Shown: positions 17,633-26,430, counted from the first letter of the stretch. The stretch is 40,535 nt of DNA from CAZEZY01 sp964516635 (GCA_964516635.1 CAZEZY010000003.1:1-40535), one strand, 5' to 3'. Numbers and translations are program-made. Notes: a model not told the origin generated them from the letters alone.

Positions 17633-19040
17633 GTCTCGCTCCCTCCTGTTGGGTATGGGAGTCGGACAAGGTCAGCACCCGCTGAACCAGTCGCTCCATG
17701 CGCATGAATCGGGAACCCTTCACCAGGATGCTGCCGACACCGGGCAACTGGTCCAGGGCATCGGTGACCAGCGATTCAAATGCCGGGTGGTAGTGCAGAC
17801 GCCCTTGGGCATCTGACACCAGGCCCTTGGATGCCTGAGCCATCCATTCCCCGGTGACCAGCACCCGTTCAATCCCCTGTGACAATGCATGACGCAGCAC
17901 TTCCTCGTGAAATGCCAGCCCCTGCTCACCCACCTCTCCCATGTCACCCAGCGCCAGCATCCTGGGACCAGGCAGTTCAGCCAGCACATCGATTGCGGCC
18001 CGTACCGAGTCGGGATTGGCGTTGTAACTGTCGTCCACCAGCATCCGATCCCGTCCGTGGAACACAAACGGGAGCAGCCTTGAACGGCCCTGTACCGCCT
18101 GGAAGGCCTGCAGGCCACTGGCAATCGCTGAGCGTGACACACCGGCGGCCAGCGCAGATGCTGTGGCAGCCAGTGCATTGCGAACGTTGTGTCGACCGGC
18201 CACCGACAGGTGCGTCTCGAACGAACCCTCCGGGGTCGAGACGTTCAGTTGCCACCCTCCCTTCGTCCAGCGGGCTTCAGCGTGCACGTCAGCCCCTGCG
18301 GCGGCATCACCGAAAGTCAGGATCCGTCGACCCTCGGCCAGTTCATGCCACAGTGCGGAGTAGGTGTCTCCGGCTGGAAAGACCGCCACGCCGTCGGCCT
18401 GCATCGAGCCAAAGGCGCTGGCGTTTTCCCTCGCAACGGCCTCCACCGTGGCCATGAATTCCTGGTGTTCTCGCTGGGCGTTGTTCACCAGCACCACGGC
18501 GGGTTGCGCCATGGCAGCGAGGCCGGCAATCTCGTCCGGGTGATTCATGCCGAGTTCCACCACAGCCAGCCGGTGTGCGGGAAGCAGGCGAAGCAATGTC
18601 AGGGGCACGCCGATATCGTTATTGAAGTTGCCTTGCGTGGCCAGCGTTCCGCCATCGCCCTCTGCTGCGCGCATGATCGATGCGATCATCTGCGTGACAG
18701 TGGTCTTGCCATTGCTGCCCGTCACAGCCACCACCGGAAGGTGGAATTGACGGCGCCACAAGGTCGCCAGTTCCCCGAGTGCGGCACGGGTGTCAGGCAC
18801 CTGGACGCCCGCCAGACCGGCTGCGGCCAGCCCTCGCTCGGCCACCGCCCCGACGGCGCCAGCGGCATGGGCCTGAGCGAGGTAGTCGTGGGCATCGAAG
18901 CGCTCCCCCCGAAGGGCCACAAACAGATCACCGGGACGCAGGCTACGCGTATCGGTGTGAACCCGCAGAATGGGCTCACTCACCGCGCCCACCGGCTGGG
19001 CTTCGGTGAGCATGCTCAAGAGTTGTACCAAGGTCTTCAT
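17622..19040 (-). CDS. murF: UDP-MurNAc-tripeptide--D-Ala-D-Ala ligase
   Basis: 472 residues. P-loop GSNGKTT at 108-114, the substrate-binding block VHTDTRSLRPGDLFVALRGE at 27-46, and the later DDSYNANPDSVRAAID segment identify MurF. It adds the D-Ala-D-Ala made by DdlB to the UDP-MurNAc-tripeptide. The start overlaps the murE stop by four bases. Its 3' end overlaps mraY by 11 bases, the only junction in the core cluster overlapping by more than four. Confidence 0.97.
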   Translation of the reverse strand: MKTLVQLLSMLTEAQPVGAVSEPILRVHTDTRSLRPGDLFVALRGERFDAHDYLAQAHAAGAVGAVAERGLAAAGLAGVQVPDTRAALGELATLWRRQFHLPVVAVTGSNGKTTVTQMIASIMRAAEGDGGTLATQGNFNNDIGVPLTLLRLLPAHRLAVVELGMNHPDEIAGLAAMAQPAVVLVNNAQREHQEFMATVEAVARENASAFGSMQADGVAVFPAGDTYSALWHELAEGRRILTFGDAAAGADVHAEARWTKGGWQLNVSTPEGSFETHLSVAGRHNVRNALAATASALAAGVSRSAIASGLQAFQAVQGRSRLLPFVFHGRDRMLVDDSYNANPDSVRAAIDVLAELPGPRMLALGDMGEVGEQGLAFHEEVLRHALSQGIERVLVTGEWMAQASKGLVSDAQGRLHYHPAFESLVTDALDQLPGVGSILVKGSRFMRMERLVQRVLTLSDSHTQQEGARHAA

Positions 19041-20569
19041 GCCTGGCCTCCCTTCTGGCGGTTCCAGCGTTGCTGCAAGGCGAGGCGACCCTGTACCACA
19101 TCCGAAAACGGACGCTTCTCACCCGCCACCTCCTGGTAGTCCTCGTGACCCTTGCCAGCCAGCAGAATGACATCCCGTGAATCCGCCATGTTCACGGCTT
19201 CATGGATGGCTTCTGCACGGTCAGGCTCGACGATCGCACGGACCGGTTCGGTCAGGCCCTGCTGCATCTCCAGCAGGATCTGCATGGGATCTTCGCTGCG
19301 AGGGTTGTCGCTGGTCAGCACCAGGCGCGCAGCCTCTCGCTCGGCCGCCGCGGCCATCAGGGGGCGCTTGCCACGATCGCGATCACCGCCGCAGCCCAGC
19401 ACGCACCACAGACGGCCACCCCGGTGTTCTGCCAGAGGCTGGAGGGCGCGGAGGGCTTTTTCAACGGCATCCGGGGTATGGGCATAGTCCACCAGCACCA
19501 GCGGCAGATCGGATGGAGCATCGGTCCAGGCGGCGTGCATCCGTCCTGGCACCGCACTCAAGGCCTGGCTGGCCTCGGCGGCATCGGCCAGAGATACCCC
19601 ACCCGATCGCAACACAGCGAGCGCGCACAGCAGATTGCTCAGGTTGTAGTCGCCCACAACGGCCAGCGACATGGCAACCCGCTCACCGGAAGGCCACTCC
19701 TCGACCACCACTTCGAGTCCCGTGGAGGTCCAGGTCTTCTCGGCAACCCTGAGGTGATTATCGGCTGGTGTGTCTTTCCCTTCCAGTGACACCGTCCACA
19801 GTGCCGGGCGGGACTCGCCTGCCGACAGCGATGTCGCGAGTTCGCGACCGTGGGCGTCATCCGTATTCACCACGGCCACCTGCAAGCCATCCCAGCCGAA
19901 CAACGCCCGCTTGGCCGCCCAGTAGGCTTCCATGGTGCCGTGATAGTCGAGGTGATCCTGGCTCAGATTGGTGAAAACGGCCGTATGCAGATGCACCCCG
20001 TTGAGCCGACCTTGTTCAATGCCGATGGATGACGCCTCCATGACCACCGAGGCACACCCCTGGGTCGCAAAGCGCCTCAGAAGGGACTGCAAAGTCGTTG
20101 GATCCGGTGTGGTGAAGCCCGTTGGCTCCAGATCGGTGCCCGGCACCCCGGCACCCAGCGTTCCGATCAGCCCCACGGACTCATGAGCGGCCGCCATCCA
20201 CTGGGCACACCACCAGGCCGTGGAGGTCTTGCCATTGGTGCCGGTCACAGCCACCACCCGCATCTGACGGGAAGGATGGTCACAGAATGCAGCGGCCACC
20301 TCACCCGCACGGGCTTTCAGCCCGGTCATGGCTGCGATGCGGGAATCGGCAAATGGCCAGGCCCCCACCCCATCTGCCTCCACCAGACACGCCACTGCAC
20401 CGGCTTCGAGACTGGCATGGACAAACCGTCGACCGTCCTGCCCACTGCCCGGCCAGGCCACAAAAGCATCTCCCGGACGGATTTGTCGGCTGTCAGAAAC
20501 CAGACGCAATGCCCCATGGTCCTTGAGCCAGCTTGCGGCCTGGGCGGGGGAGTGAAACGCCTGCATCAC
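19037..20569 (-). CDS. murE: UDP-MurNAc-Ala-Glu--meso-diaminopimelate ligase
   Basis: 510 residues. P-loop GTNGKTS at 110-116, NLSQDHLDYHGTMEAYWAAK at 201-220, and the DNPR motif at 421-424. DNPR marks enzymes that add meso-diaminopimelate rather than lysine, so the peptidoglycan is of the usual Gram-negative type; dapF in this window supplies that substrate. Four-base overlaps join it to ftsI and murF. Confidence 0.98.
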   Translation of the reverse strand: MMQAFHSPAQAASWLKDHGALRLVSDSRQIRPGDAFVAWPGSGQDGRRFVHASLEAGAVACLVEADGVGAWPFADSRIAAMTGLKARAGEVAAAFCDHPSRQMRVVAVTGTNGKTSTAWWCAQWMAAAHESVGLIGTLGAGVPGTDLEPTGFTTPDPTTLQSLLRRFATQGCASVVMEASSIGIEQGRLNGVHLHTAVFTNLSQDHLDYHGTMEAYWAAKRALFGWDGLQVAVVNTDDAHGRELATSLSAGESRPALWTVSLEGKDTPADNHLRVAEKTWTSTGLEVVVEEWPSGERVAMSLAVVGDYNLSNLLCALAVLRSGGVSLADAAEASQALSAVPGRMHAAWTDAPSDLPLVLVDYAHTPDAVEKALRALQPLAEHRGGRLWCVLGCGGDRDRGKRPLMAAAAEREAARLVLTSDNPRSEDPMQILLEMQQGLTEPVRAIVEPDRAEAIHEAVNMADSRDVILLAGKGHEDYQEVAGEKRPFSDVVQGRLALQQRWNRQKGGQA

Positions 20570-22296
20570 AGAGCTTCCTCCACCACCTCAGCCACAATGT
20601 GCGGGCGCACACTCATGTCGGGCTGCACTCCCAGCACACGCAAGGTCTGCTGCACCGTGGTACTGAACACTGGAGCGGCCACCACCCCTCCAAAATAGTG
20701 CCCGTTGCTGGGTTCATCGATCATCACAGCCACCACCACCCGAGGCAGATCGACGGGCGCGAATCCCACAAAGAAACTCCGGTAGCGGCGAGCGGCATAC
20801 CCTTTGCCTTCCTGCACCCGGGCGGTTCCAGTCTTGCCCCCCACCGAATACCCCACGGTCTGCGCCCGCTGAGCCGTGCCACCTGGGCCAGTGGCCATTT
20901 CCATCATGCGTCTGACGGCCAGCGCATTCGATTCGCTGAACACAGGTACCCCTTTGACCTTCTGATCGGTCCGCAGCAGCGTCACCGGCACCAGTTCACC
21001 ATCTCTGGCAAACACCGTGTAAGACTGCGCCAGCTGAAACAGGGAGGTCGACAAACCATACCCGTAGCTCATCGTGGCCTGCTCCACTGGCCGCCAGGTC
21101 TTGTAGGCCCTGAGCCGACCGCTGACCGCACCTGGAAACGGCACCTGTGGTTTCTGGCCAAACCCCGCCTGGGTGTAGAGTTCCCACATGTCCCTGGGCG
21201 GCATCTGCATGGCCAGCCGGACGGTACCCACGTTGCTCGACTTCTGGATGACTTCGTTGACCGTCATCGACCCATATGACCTGACATCGGAGATCGTGAA
21301 TCCGCCCATGGACATGCGACCGTTGCCGGTATCGACCACGGTTTCGGGTTGTGCCAATCCGCGCTCCAGCGCCAGGGCCGCAATGAAGGGTTTGACGGTG
21401 GAGCCCGGCTCGAACGTGTCGGTCAGCGCACGATTGCGCAGTTGCTCACCGGTGAGATTGCGCCGCTTGTTGGGGTTGTAGCTGGGATAGTTGGCCAGGG
21501 CCAGCACTTCACCGGTCAGGGCATCCAGCACGACAATGCTGCCCCCTCTGGCCTTGTGCTCGCTCACTGCATCCCGAAGACGTTCATAGGCAAAAAACTG
21601 GATCTTGCTGTCGATCGAAAGCTGGATATCGCGGCCATCCACCGGCGGAATGGCCTCACGCACGTCCTCGATGACACGACCCAGACGGTCGCGAATCACG
21701 CGACGAGAGCCCGGCCGCCCGGACAACTGGCTGTTGAACGCCAGTTCAATGCCTTCCTGCCCCACATCTTCGACGTTGGTGAATCCGACCACGTGCGCAG
21801 CCGCTTCACCCTCGGGGTACTGACGCTTGTATTCCTTGCGCAGATGCACCCCCTTGATGCCCAGCTCCCGCACCTTCAGGGCAATCGGCTCGTCCACCTG
21901 ACGCCTCACCCACACAAAGGTCGGGTGACTGTCGAGCCGGCGATTCAGTTCGGCGAGAGGAATGTCCAGCAACCGGGCCATCTCGGGCAGCTTCGGGTGC
22001 GTCCGATCGATGTCTTCCGGTATCGCCCAGACGCTTTGTGCCACCACGCTGGTTGCGAGAATCAGGCCATTGCGGTCGAGCACCCGCCCCCGGTTGGCCG
22101 GGAGTTCGAGCGTACGGGCAAAGCGCACTTCACCCTGGCGCTGGTAGAACTCATTGCCAAACACCTGCACCCAGGCGGCACGTCCGGCCAGCGCCAGAAA
22201 CGCCAGCGCAAAGCCCGCCACGATCAGCCGACTGCGCCACACCGGCGTGGCGCTGGTCAGCAGCGGGCTGGAGCCGTAGTTGATGCCGCGCTTCAT
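20566..22296 (-). CDS. ftsI: Septal transpeptidase FtsI (PBP3)
   Basis: 576 residues, close to E. coli FtsI (588). A cytoplasmic tail and one membrane helix (about 22-42) precede a PBP dimerisation domain containing the ANRGRVLDRNG block, then the transpeptidase domain with STVK (299-302, nucleophile Ser299), SSN (353-355) and KTG (488-490). It cross-links septal peptidoglycan with FtsW and is the target of several beta-lactams. Four-base overlaps join it to ftsL and murE. Confidence 0.98.
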   Translation of the reverse strand: MKRGINYGSSPLLTSATPVWRSRLIVAGFALAFLALAGRAAWVQVFGNEFYQRQGEVRFARTLELPANRGRVLDRNGLILATSVVAQSVWAIPEDIDRTHPKLPEMARLLDIPLAELNRRLDSHPTFVWVRRQVDEPIALKVRELGIKGVHLRKEYKRQYPEGEAAAHVVGFTNVEDVGQEGIELAFNSQLSGRPGSRRVIRDRLGRVIEDVREAIPPVDGRDIQLSIDSKIQFFAYERLRDAVSEHKARGGSIVVLDALTGEVLALANYPSYNPNKRRNLTGEQLRNRALTDTFEPGSTVKPFIAALALERGLAQPETVVDTGNGRMSMGGFTISDVRSYGSMTVNEVIQKSSNVGTVRLAMQMPPRDMWELYTQAGFGQKPQVPFPGAVSGRLRAYKTWRPVEQATMSYGYGLSTSLFQLAQSYTVFARDGELVPVTLLRTDQKVKGVPVFSESNALAVRRMMEMATGPGGTAQRAQTVGYSVGGKTGTARVQEGKGYAARRYRSFFVGFAPVDLPRVVVAVMIDEPSNGHYFGGVVAAPVFSTTVQQTLRVLGVQPDMSVRPHIVAEVVEEAL

Positions 22297-22637
22297 CGGC
22301 CAGCCCCGTTTGCGTGCACCGGACCCAGCAAACGCTGGACCTGTCCTGACGAAGCGCCATCGGCCCCACCCTGCGCGGGCAGGGCCACGTATTCGGTGAT
22401 GCCCGGGTGAGCAGGGCGCATCTGCAGCTGGCGGCTGGCCAGTTGCTGCACCCGGGCCGGCGTGGCCTGGGCGCGTTTTTGCACGATCAGTTGCTCGTGG
22501 TCCGCCGCCAGCCGGTCGCCCACGGCGCGCGCACGTTCCATGGCCACGTAAAGGCGGCGCGATTCGTATTGCAGATGGACCAGGTAGAAGGCACTGATCA
22601 GCACCGCGAGCAACAGCACCAGGTTGAGCCGGATCAT
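22293..22637 (-). CDS. ftsL: Cell division protein FtsL
   Basis: 114 residues: very short cytoplasmic end, one membrane helix (about 5-22), then a periplasmic coiled coil (about 25-75) with a variable tail. FtsL forms the FtsQLB complex. The sequence is poorly conserved as is normal for FtsL; position between rsmH and ftsI, length and topology support the call. ATG at 22637 overlaps the rsmH stop by four bases. Confidence 0.9.
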   Translation of the reverse strand: MIRLNLVLLLAVLISAFYLVHLQYESRRLYVAMERARAVGDRLAADHEQLIVQKRAQATPARVQQLASRQLQMRPAHPGITEYVALPAQGGADGASSGQVQRLLGPVHANGAGR

Positions 22638-23569
22638 GCCTGGCCCTCCAGCTCGGCTGCCGTGCGTCGCGCCATCCGCATCACGGCGCTGCGAGCACGC
22701 GGATTGCCAGCAACCTCATGCTCCGAAGGCATGAAACGCGAAACGGCCTCCAGTGCCATGGGCTTGGGCAGCGCAAAGGGAGCCCGCCTGTCGTACACCG
22801 CCCTGGCATGCTGGGCCATGAACTGCTTGGTGATGCGGTCTTCCAGCGAATGAAAGCTGATCACCACCAGCCAGCCTCCGGGCCTGAGCACCCGCAGACT
22901 GCCATTCAGCGCTTGTTGCAGCTCTTCAAGCTCGGCGTTGATGAAAATCCGAAAAGCCTGAAATGTGCGCGTTGCAGGGTCCTTGCCCGGCTCGCGGGTT
23001 TTGACCGCGCCAGCCACGACTTCGGCCAGCTCGGCGGTGGTTCGAACAGGGCCCCGTTCCTGTCGGCGACGATCAATCGCCTTTGCAATCGATTGAGCAA
23101 ACCGTTCTTCGCCGTATTCACGTATCACCTCCGCCATCTGGGAAATGTCGGCATCGGCCAGCCACTCGGCCACGCTCATGCCCCGCGTGGGATCCATGCG
23201 CATGTCCAGCGGTCCGTCGTGCCGGAAGGAAAAGCCCCGGGTGGGGTCGTCGATCTGGGGTGAACTGACCCCCAGGTCCATGAGGATGCCGTCGGCACTG
23301 GAAGGCGGGAATTCGCCCAATGCCTGGAACCCCTCGTGACGCACGGTCAGTCGCGCATCAGAAGCCGCCAGCGCCTGCGCCACCGCAACGGCCTGCGGGT
23401 CCTTGTCAAAAACCGTCAGCCGGCCCGCTGCGGACAATCGGGACAGGATCAGGCGCGAATGCCCCCCGCGCCCGAAAGTGGCATCGATGTAGTGACCGTC
23501 GGGTTGGATCTGAAGGGCGTCGACCGCTTCATTCAACAAGACGGTGCAGTGTGTGTAGGACGCTTGCAC
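22634..23569 (-). CDS. rsmH: 16S rRNA (cytosine1402-N4)-methyltransferase
   Basis: 311 residues (E. coli RsmH 313). It begins THCTVLLNEAVDAL and has the SAM-binding block DATFGRGGHSRLILS, then DLGVSSPQIDDPTRGFSFR and the C-terminal VVISFHSLEDRITKQF. It methylates C1402 of 16S rRNA in the decoding site. GTG at 23569 is the start, nine bases after the mraZ stop, with only a weak GAGG upstream. Confidence 0.97.
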   Translation of the reverse strand: MQASYTHCTVLLNEAVDALQIQPDGHYIDATFGRGGHSRLILSRLSAAGRLTVFDKDPQAVAVAQALAASDARLTVRHEGFQALGEFPPSSADGILMDLGVSSPQIDDPTRGFSFRHDGPLDMRMDPTRGMSVAEWLADADISQMAEVIREYGEERFAQSIAKAIDRRRQERGPVRTTAELAEVVAGAVKTREPGKDPATRTFQAFRIFINAELEELQQALNGSLRVLRPGGWLVVISFHSLEDRITKQFMAQHARAVYDRRAPFALPKPMALEAVSRFMPSEHEVAGNPRARSAVMRMARRTAAELEGQA

Positions 23570-23578
23570 CGCCGGGCC

Positions 23579-24007
23579 TCAGAAAGAAAAGTCCTTGAGG
23601 GCATCGGGCAGTTCGCCCCGCATGGCCTCCGCTTCCTGGGCGGCATAGGCCTCTGCATCCCAGAGTTCAAAGTGGTTGCCCATGCCCAGCAGCACAGCCT
23701 CCTTGGTGAGGCCCGCAGCCGCTCGCAGCTCAGGGGAAATCAGCACACGGCCATTGGCATCCATTTCGCAATCCATGGCATTGCCCAGGAAGATCCGCTT
23801 CCACCACTGCGCCGACATCGGCAGGGCCGCGATACGCTCTCGAAACCTCTCCCACTCGTTGCGCGGGAACACCATGAGACAACCGTGCGGGTGCTTGGTG
23901 ACGGTGAGCTGGCTGCCGGCCGTGGCACTCAGGACGTCACGATGCCGGGTTGGCACAGAGAGCCGACCCTTGGCATCGAGACTGAGAGAGGAGGCGCCTT
24001 GGAACAC
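23579..24007 (-). CDS. mraZ: Transcriptional regulator MraZ
   Basis: 142 residues from GTG at 24007. This start gives the family-typical MFQGASSLSLDAKGRLSVP opening and has AAGG ten bases upstream; a TTG at 24016 is in frame but sits too close to that AAGG. Two AbrB-like half-domains are visible, each with a DxxGR core: DAKGR and DANGR. MraZ is a ring-shaped DNA-binding repressor of its own operon. First gene of the dcw cluster; its probable operator is listed separately. Confidence 0.95.
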   Translation of the reverse strand: MFQGASSLSLDAKGRLSVPTRHRDVLSATAGSQLTVTKHPHGCLMVFPRNEWERFRERIAALPMSAQWWKRIFLGNAMDCEMDANGRVLISPELRAAAGLTKEAVLLGMGNHFELWDAEAYAAQEAEAMRGELPDALKDFSF

Positions 24008-24020
24008 GGGAATCAAACCT

Positions 24021-24063
24021 TAAAACCCACTTTTCACCACTAAATGACACTTTTTTCCACTGT
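24021..24063 (-). promoter_or_regulatory. Probable MraZ operator: four 10-bp direct repeats
   Basis: On the minus strand four consecutive decamers begin with GTG at exact 10-base spacing: GTGGAAAAAA (24060-24051), GTGTCATTTA (24050-24041), GTGGTGAAAA (24040-24031) and GTGGGTTTTA (24030-24021). Including the three preceding bases gives ACAGTGG, AAAGTGT, TTAGTGG and AAAGTGG. Known MraZ boxes are tandem repeats of this kind with one-helical-turn spacing (TGGGN with 5-base spacers in E. coli; AAAGTG-type repeats in mollicutes). They end 13 bases before the mraZ start codon, consistent with autorepression. Confidence 0.8.
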
Positions 24064-24088
24064 ATCACCAAATGACGCCCGCGAACAA
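24061..24088 (-). promoter_or_regulatory. Candidate dcw (mraZ) promoter
   Basis: TTGTTC (24088-24083) and GATACA (24066-24061) are separated by 16 bases, a weak but usable sigma-70 pair. The -10 box directly abuts the first MraZ repeat, so the transcript start would fall inside the operator. The -35 matches three of six consensus bases at its 5' side; the -10 keeps the central ATA. Confidence 0.4.
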
Positions 24089-24183
24089 TCCCGACAAGGA
24101 TTTTTTTAATGAAATCAATGACTTAGAATCTAAATTGAAGACCAAAAACGCATGAAAATCCTCAGCAAATGAAGGACTTAGAC

Positions 24184-24200
24184 AGCACTATGGAAGTGCT
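24184..24200. other. Stem-loop in the AT-rich mraZ upstream region
   Basis: AGCACT and AGTGCT form a 6-bp stem with a 5-base loop. The 243 bases between the cNMP-domain gene and mraZ are markedly more AT-rich than the rest of the window; besides the MraZ repeats, promoter and possible terminator listed here, I see nothing else in them. Confidence 0.4.
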
Positions 24201-24229
24201 TTCTTAAAAATCAAAAGTGGGGAGAAAGG

Positions 24230-24243
24230 CGTCGGCCCCGACG
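24230..24243 (-). terminator. Possible terminator after the cNMP-domain gene
   Basis: The palindrome CGTCGGCCCCGACG can form a 5-bp GC stem with a 4-base loop, followed on the minus strand by CCTTTCTCC. The T-run is short and interrupted, so termination is only possible. It would separate the 24260-26430 genes from the dcw operon. Confidence 0.35.
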
Positions 24244-24259
24244 GGACCGAGGCACCGGA

Positions 24260-24883
24260 TCAGTGACGAGAGTCACCCGATTCGGGCCACCAGGAAGCCG
24301 AAGATTCAGACTCATCCGAGTCCGAATCTGGCGTGAGTTGCTGACTCAGCGCCCTGTTCATGTTCGCAAACAGTTGAATCTTGCGATTCGCATCGCGCAG
24401 GTGGTCTGCCAGACGCTTGGCAATCGCCAGCAGCAGACGAACCCCCACCACGGGATGCTCGTGAATCAGACGCAGGAAGGCATCCCGTCTGAGTTCGGCG
24501 GCCAGAATGTCGGTATGGGCCACGCAACTCGCTGATCGGGGCGCACCGTCCAGCAAACTCATTTCGCCAATCAGGCTACCAGGGCCCATGAGCCTGACCA
24601 CCAGGTCGTCGCTGCCTGCCGACTGATGGTTTTCAACACTGAGTTCTCCATCCAGAATCAGCAGCATGTGATCGCAGTCAAGCACATCGCCTTCGCGAAA
24701 GAAAACCGTCCCGGCCTCAATCAGGCGAGGTTGCATGTAGCCGACCACGCTGGAAGCATCCTGAAGGCTCAGCACATCCAACGCAGAAGGCGTGATCAGC
24801 AGTTGAGCCGCTCTTTCGCGAAGATCTTGAAAATCCTGAAACACGTGTCGGGGCAGTAGGAAAGTGTGCTCAAGTATAAGCAC
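24260..24883 (-). CDS. Cyclic nucleotide-binding domain protein without output domain
   Basis: 207 residues. A Crp-type cNMP domain spans about 35-160, with a phosphate-binding cassette GEMSLLDGAPRSAS (106-119) that keeps the Glu107 and Arg116-Ser-Ala expected for nucleotide binding. A long helix follows (about 150-180), then a Ser/Asp/Glu-rich tail. No helix-turn-helix or enzyme domain follows, so it is not a Crp/Fnr transcription factor; it may bind a partner protein. GTG at 24883 is the longest start and has no clear Shine-Dalgarno; a second GTG lies 13 codons inside. The upstream gene ends 26 bases before it. Confidence 0.8.
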   Translation of the reverse strand: MLILEHTFLLPRHVFQDFQDLRERAAQLLITPSALDVLSLQDASSVVGYMQPRLIEAGTVFFREGDVLDCDHMLLILDGELSVENHQSAGSDDLVVRLMGPGSLIGEMSLLDGAPRSASCVAHTDILAAELRRDAFLRLIHEHPVVGVRLLLAIAKRLADHLRDANRKIQLFANMNRALSQQLTPDSDSDESESSASWWPESGDSRH

Positions 24884-24909
24884 CCGAGATCGTCAAAGCG
24901 GCATGAGCT

Positions 24910-25449
24910 TCAGCGGCGGCGAAGCTCAAGCACCTCATAGGTCACCGCAGCGCGCGGTGCCGGGAATTCGATCCGCAACCGGTTTTCCCGGTGACTCACG
25001 GCGATGGCCAGCTGATGGCCGCGTTCACTGACAAACCACAGCTGACGGTCGTCATGAGGCAGCAACTGGCCTCGAATCCGCCTCTGACCGATGGGCGCAT
25101 CGATGAGCCAGGCGCCTGCCTTCTCGGTGATGGTGCAACTTTTCCATTCCTGAATCTCCACCGGCGTGCGTGGGGAGAGACGAACCAGGCGACATTTCCA
25201 TCCCCCGTGAAAGTCTTCGCCCAGCCACACGCGAGGGTGACCATCGAACACATGCGCCAGTTCGTCCAGCGCCTCGGGCGCAGCATGCAGGTTGGCATGG
25301 GAAACCGCCTGGGCTCTAAGGGTTTCCCATTGCGCCAGTTTCTCCTGCTTGACTGGAGGCAACAACGGGACATCATGGGCGGACTGAGCCCAAGACGAAG
25401 CCGAGATGATCGCGGCCAGGCCCAGGGCCCATCTGAGATATCGGGGCAT
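24910..25449 (-). CDS. Secreted protein, DUF4893-like
   Basis: 179 residues with a clear signal peptide (MPRYLRWALGLAAIISASSWAQS, shown here as positions 1-22), so likely periplasmic. The middle has the pattern WKCRLVRL ... EIQEWKSCTI ... RRIRGQL, with two Cys (in WKCRL and KSCTI) that may form a disulphide; this arrangement recalls DUF4893 proteins, but I am not certain of the family. AGGAGG six bases before the ATG fixes the start. It follows the methyltransferase gene by 30 bases, so the two are probably cotranscribed. Function unknown. Confidence 0.65.
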   Translation of the reverse strand: MPRYLRWALGLAAIISASSWAQSAHDVPLLPPVKQEKLAQWETLRAQAVSHANLHAAPEALDELAHVFDGHPRVWLGEDFHGGWKCRLVRLSPRTPVEIQEWKSCTITEKAGAWLIDAPIGQRRIRGQLLPHDDRQLWFVSERGHQLAIAVSHRENRLRIEFPAPRAAVTYEVLELRRR

Positions 25450-25479
25450 CGTGATCCTCCTCTCGAAAGATGGCGACGT

Positions 25480-26430
25480 TCATACTTCCAGAGCCACCAT
25501 GGCATAAAGCGGCGAGCCCGTCCAGGGCAGCCACGTCGCTTCGGTGGCCCAGCCCAACCAGCCATAACACTCTGACGCACTGCGCATGGCAGCGAGCTTG
25601 AGACGAGGATGCAATCGCAAAAGTTCTCCGGTGTCTCGCAAACCCCAATAAAACTCGGCGCCCGTGGCACCCACGCTGATGCTGTGACGGGCCTGCCCCA
25701 CACCCACATGCGAAATGGCATCGAATACCAATTGCGAACCCGAAGGCGCCCGTTCGGCAAACGTCCGGAGGATCCGGTGAACCTGATCCGGCTGAAAGTA
25801 CATCAGCACCCCTTCGCACACGACAAAAACCGGACCATTCACAGACCCTTGGAACTCCACCATCCGATCCCACCAGTCGTGCGCCGAGATATCGATCACC
25901 CGGTTGACTCGGCGGTTGATCGACTCGGGCAGCAATTGCTCTCTCAACTGCCACACGGGGTACAGATCGGCATCGATCCAGCGATTGCGCCCGTTATCGA
26001 GCCACTGAAAATGATGAGACAGTCCGCACCCCAGAGACCAGCCTGTGGCATCGGCGTGGCGGGAGAAGAAGGCCTGAGCCCAGGCCTTGAGCACTCGGGT
26101 GCGCCAGAGCACATTCAACACCGCCACGCGATCACCCAGATAAGAGGCCACTGGCGCCTGCAGGCAGTCCAGCAGGTCAGCGGCCACGCGGTCGCCACAA
26201 TCCAGCCAGGGAAAGAGGCGGGCGCCATGGGCCCTGGCGGCCAATGGGATCAGCAAGGTACTGGGAACTGTCGGAAGTTGCGCCTGACGAACGGCGCATC
26301 CCGCCGAGATCTCGCCGGGTGGGCAATGCGTGCGCCCGCAAGGTCTGAGCATGAGTTCCATCATCGTGACAGGATCGACACCAGCGCAACAACGAGGTTC
26401 CACACCCATGCACGGCCCCCTGCTCGCCAT
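25480..26430 (-). CDS. Class I SAM-dependent methyltransferase, COG3315/LCMT-like
   Basis: About 316 residues. The N-terminal VPSTLLIPLAARAHGARLFPWLDCGD block and the following ARRVL-type helix region are characteristic of the Ppm1/LCMT-like family (COG3315). The SAM-binding strand reads WSLGCGLSHHFQWLD, and FVVCEGVLMYFQPDQVHRIL is the usual post-I motif. Substrate is unknown; relatives methylate carboxyl or hydroxyl groups of proteins or polyketides. The frame is open to 26490, but two stem-loops following hslU occupy that part, so I prefer the ATG at 26430. ATGs at 26410 and about 26366 are alternatives; none has a good Shine-Dalgarno. Confidence 0.75.
   Translation of the reverse strand: MASRGPCMGVEPRCCAGVDPVTMMELMLRPCGRTHCPPGEISAGCAVRQAQLPTVPSTLLIPLAARAHGARLFPWLDCGDRVAADLLDCLQAPVASYLGDRVAVLNVLWRTRVLKAWAQAFFSRHADATGWSLGCGLSHHFQWLDNGRNRWIDADLYPVWQLREQLLPESINRRVNRVIDISAHDWWDRMVEFQGSVNGPVFVVCEGVLMYFQPDQVHRILRTFAERAPSGSQLVFDAISHVGVGQARHSISVGATGAEFYWGLRDTGELLRLHPRLKLAAMRSASECYGWLGWATEATWLPWTGSPLYAMVALEV

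Noticed and set aside
16556..17707. A 383-codon plus-strand open frame
   Set aside because: Antisense to mraY and rich in His and Gln, the usual reverse-frame artefact of a membrane protein gene.
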